Source: Pseudomonadota bacterium (GTDB lineage: Bacteria > Pseudomonadota > Alphaproteobacteria > Sphingomonadales > Sphingomonadaceae). From it: a DNA stretch of 5,801 nt. The stretch lies in the NCBI GenBank assembly GCA_023416515.1, contig JAEZHP010000109.1:1-5801 (forward strand). The letters are read 5' to 3'. The notes beneath the pieces are model-generated. The model saw only the letters and a list, made by a program, of their open reading frames with translations, did not search any database and was not told the DNA's origin. Positions 5,781 to 5,801 of this stretch are shown here, in pieces. A program made the position numbers and the translations under genes. Every line of letters starts with the position of its first letter. Within the stretch, counting starts at the first letter, position 1.

Positions 5781-5801
5781 CAATTCCGCGCCCAGCCCCC
5801 C

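Overview
This is a GC-rich stretch of bacterial chromosome holding five protein genes: four complete and one cut by the left edge. The strong G/C third-position bias, the protein families present and the style of the short palindromic repeats (cccctcc-accgg-ttc-ccggt type and gtcat-ccccgcg type) suggest an alphaproteobacterium, most likely a sphingomonad. That placement is inference from style, not a database match. I see no rRNA, tRNA, CRISPR array, insertion sequence, integrase or attachment site.

Layout from left to right. Positions 1-1079 (minus) hold an RluB/RsuA-type 23S rRNA pseudouridine synthase with a long Arg/Pro-rich tail that runs out of the window. Its tail contains an in-frame palindromic repeat, and it has no ATG/GTG/TTG at its expected start. 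About 140 bp of divergent spacer (1080-1218) follows. Positions 1219-1656 (plus) hold a single-domain CheY-like response regulator. It converges, across only 24 bp, on a Rieske non-heme iron oxygenase alpha subunit (1681-2838, minus). A divergent spacer of about 100 bp separates the oxygenase from an AmpG-like 12-TM muropeptide permease (2937-4307, plus). The permease converges on folC (4393-5721, minus), and the 85 bp between their stop codons is almost entirely one inverted-repeat element. A second kind of repeat sits just upstream of folC and contains the folC Shine-Dalgarno sequence.

The genes alternate in direction and appear to be five separate transcription units; nothing here looks like an operon. 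Their roles are mostly housekeeping: ribosome modification (RluB), folate polyglutamylation and synthesis (FolC) and cell-wall recycling (AmpG-like). The response regulator and the oxygenase are orphans here: no kinase, and no reductase or ferredoxin partner, lies nearby. I found no evidence of a new multi-gene system. The points most worth a second look are at small scale: a palindromic element translated inside rluB, a probable CTG start for rluB, and a repeat that may fold over the folC ribosome binding site.
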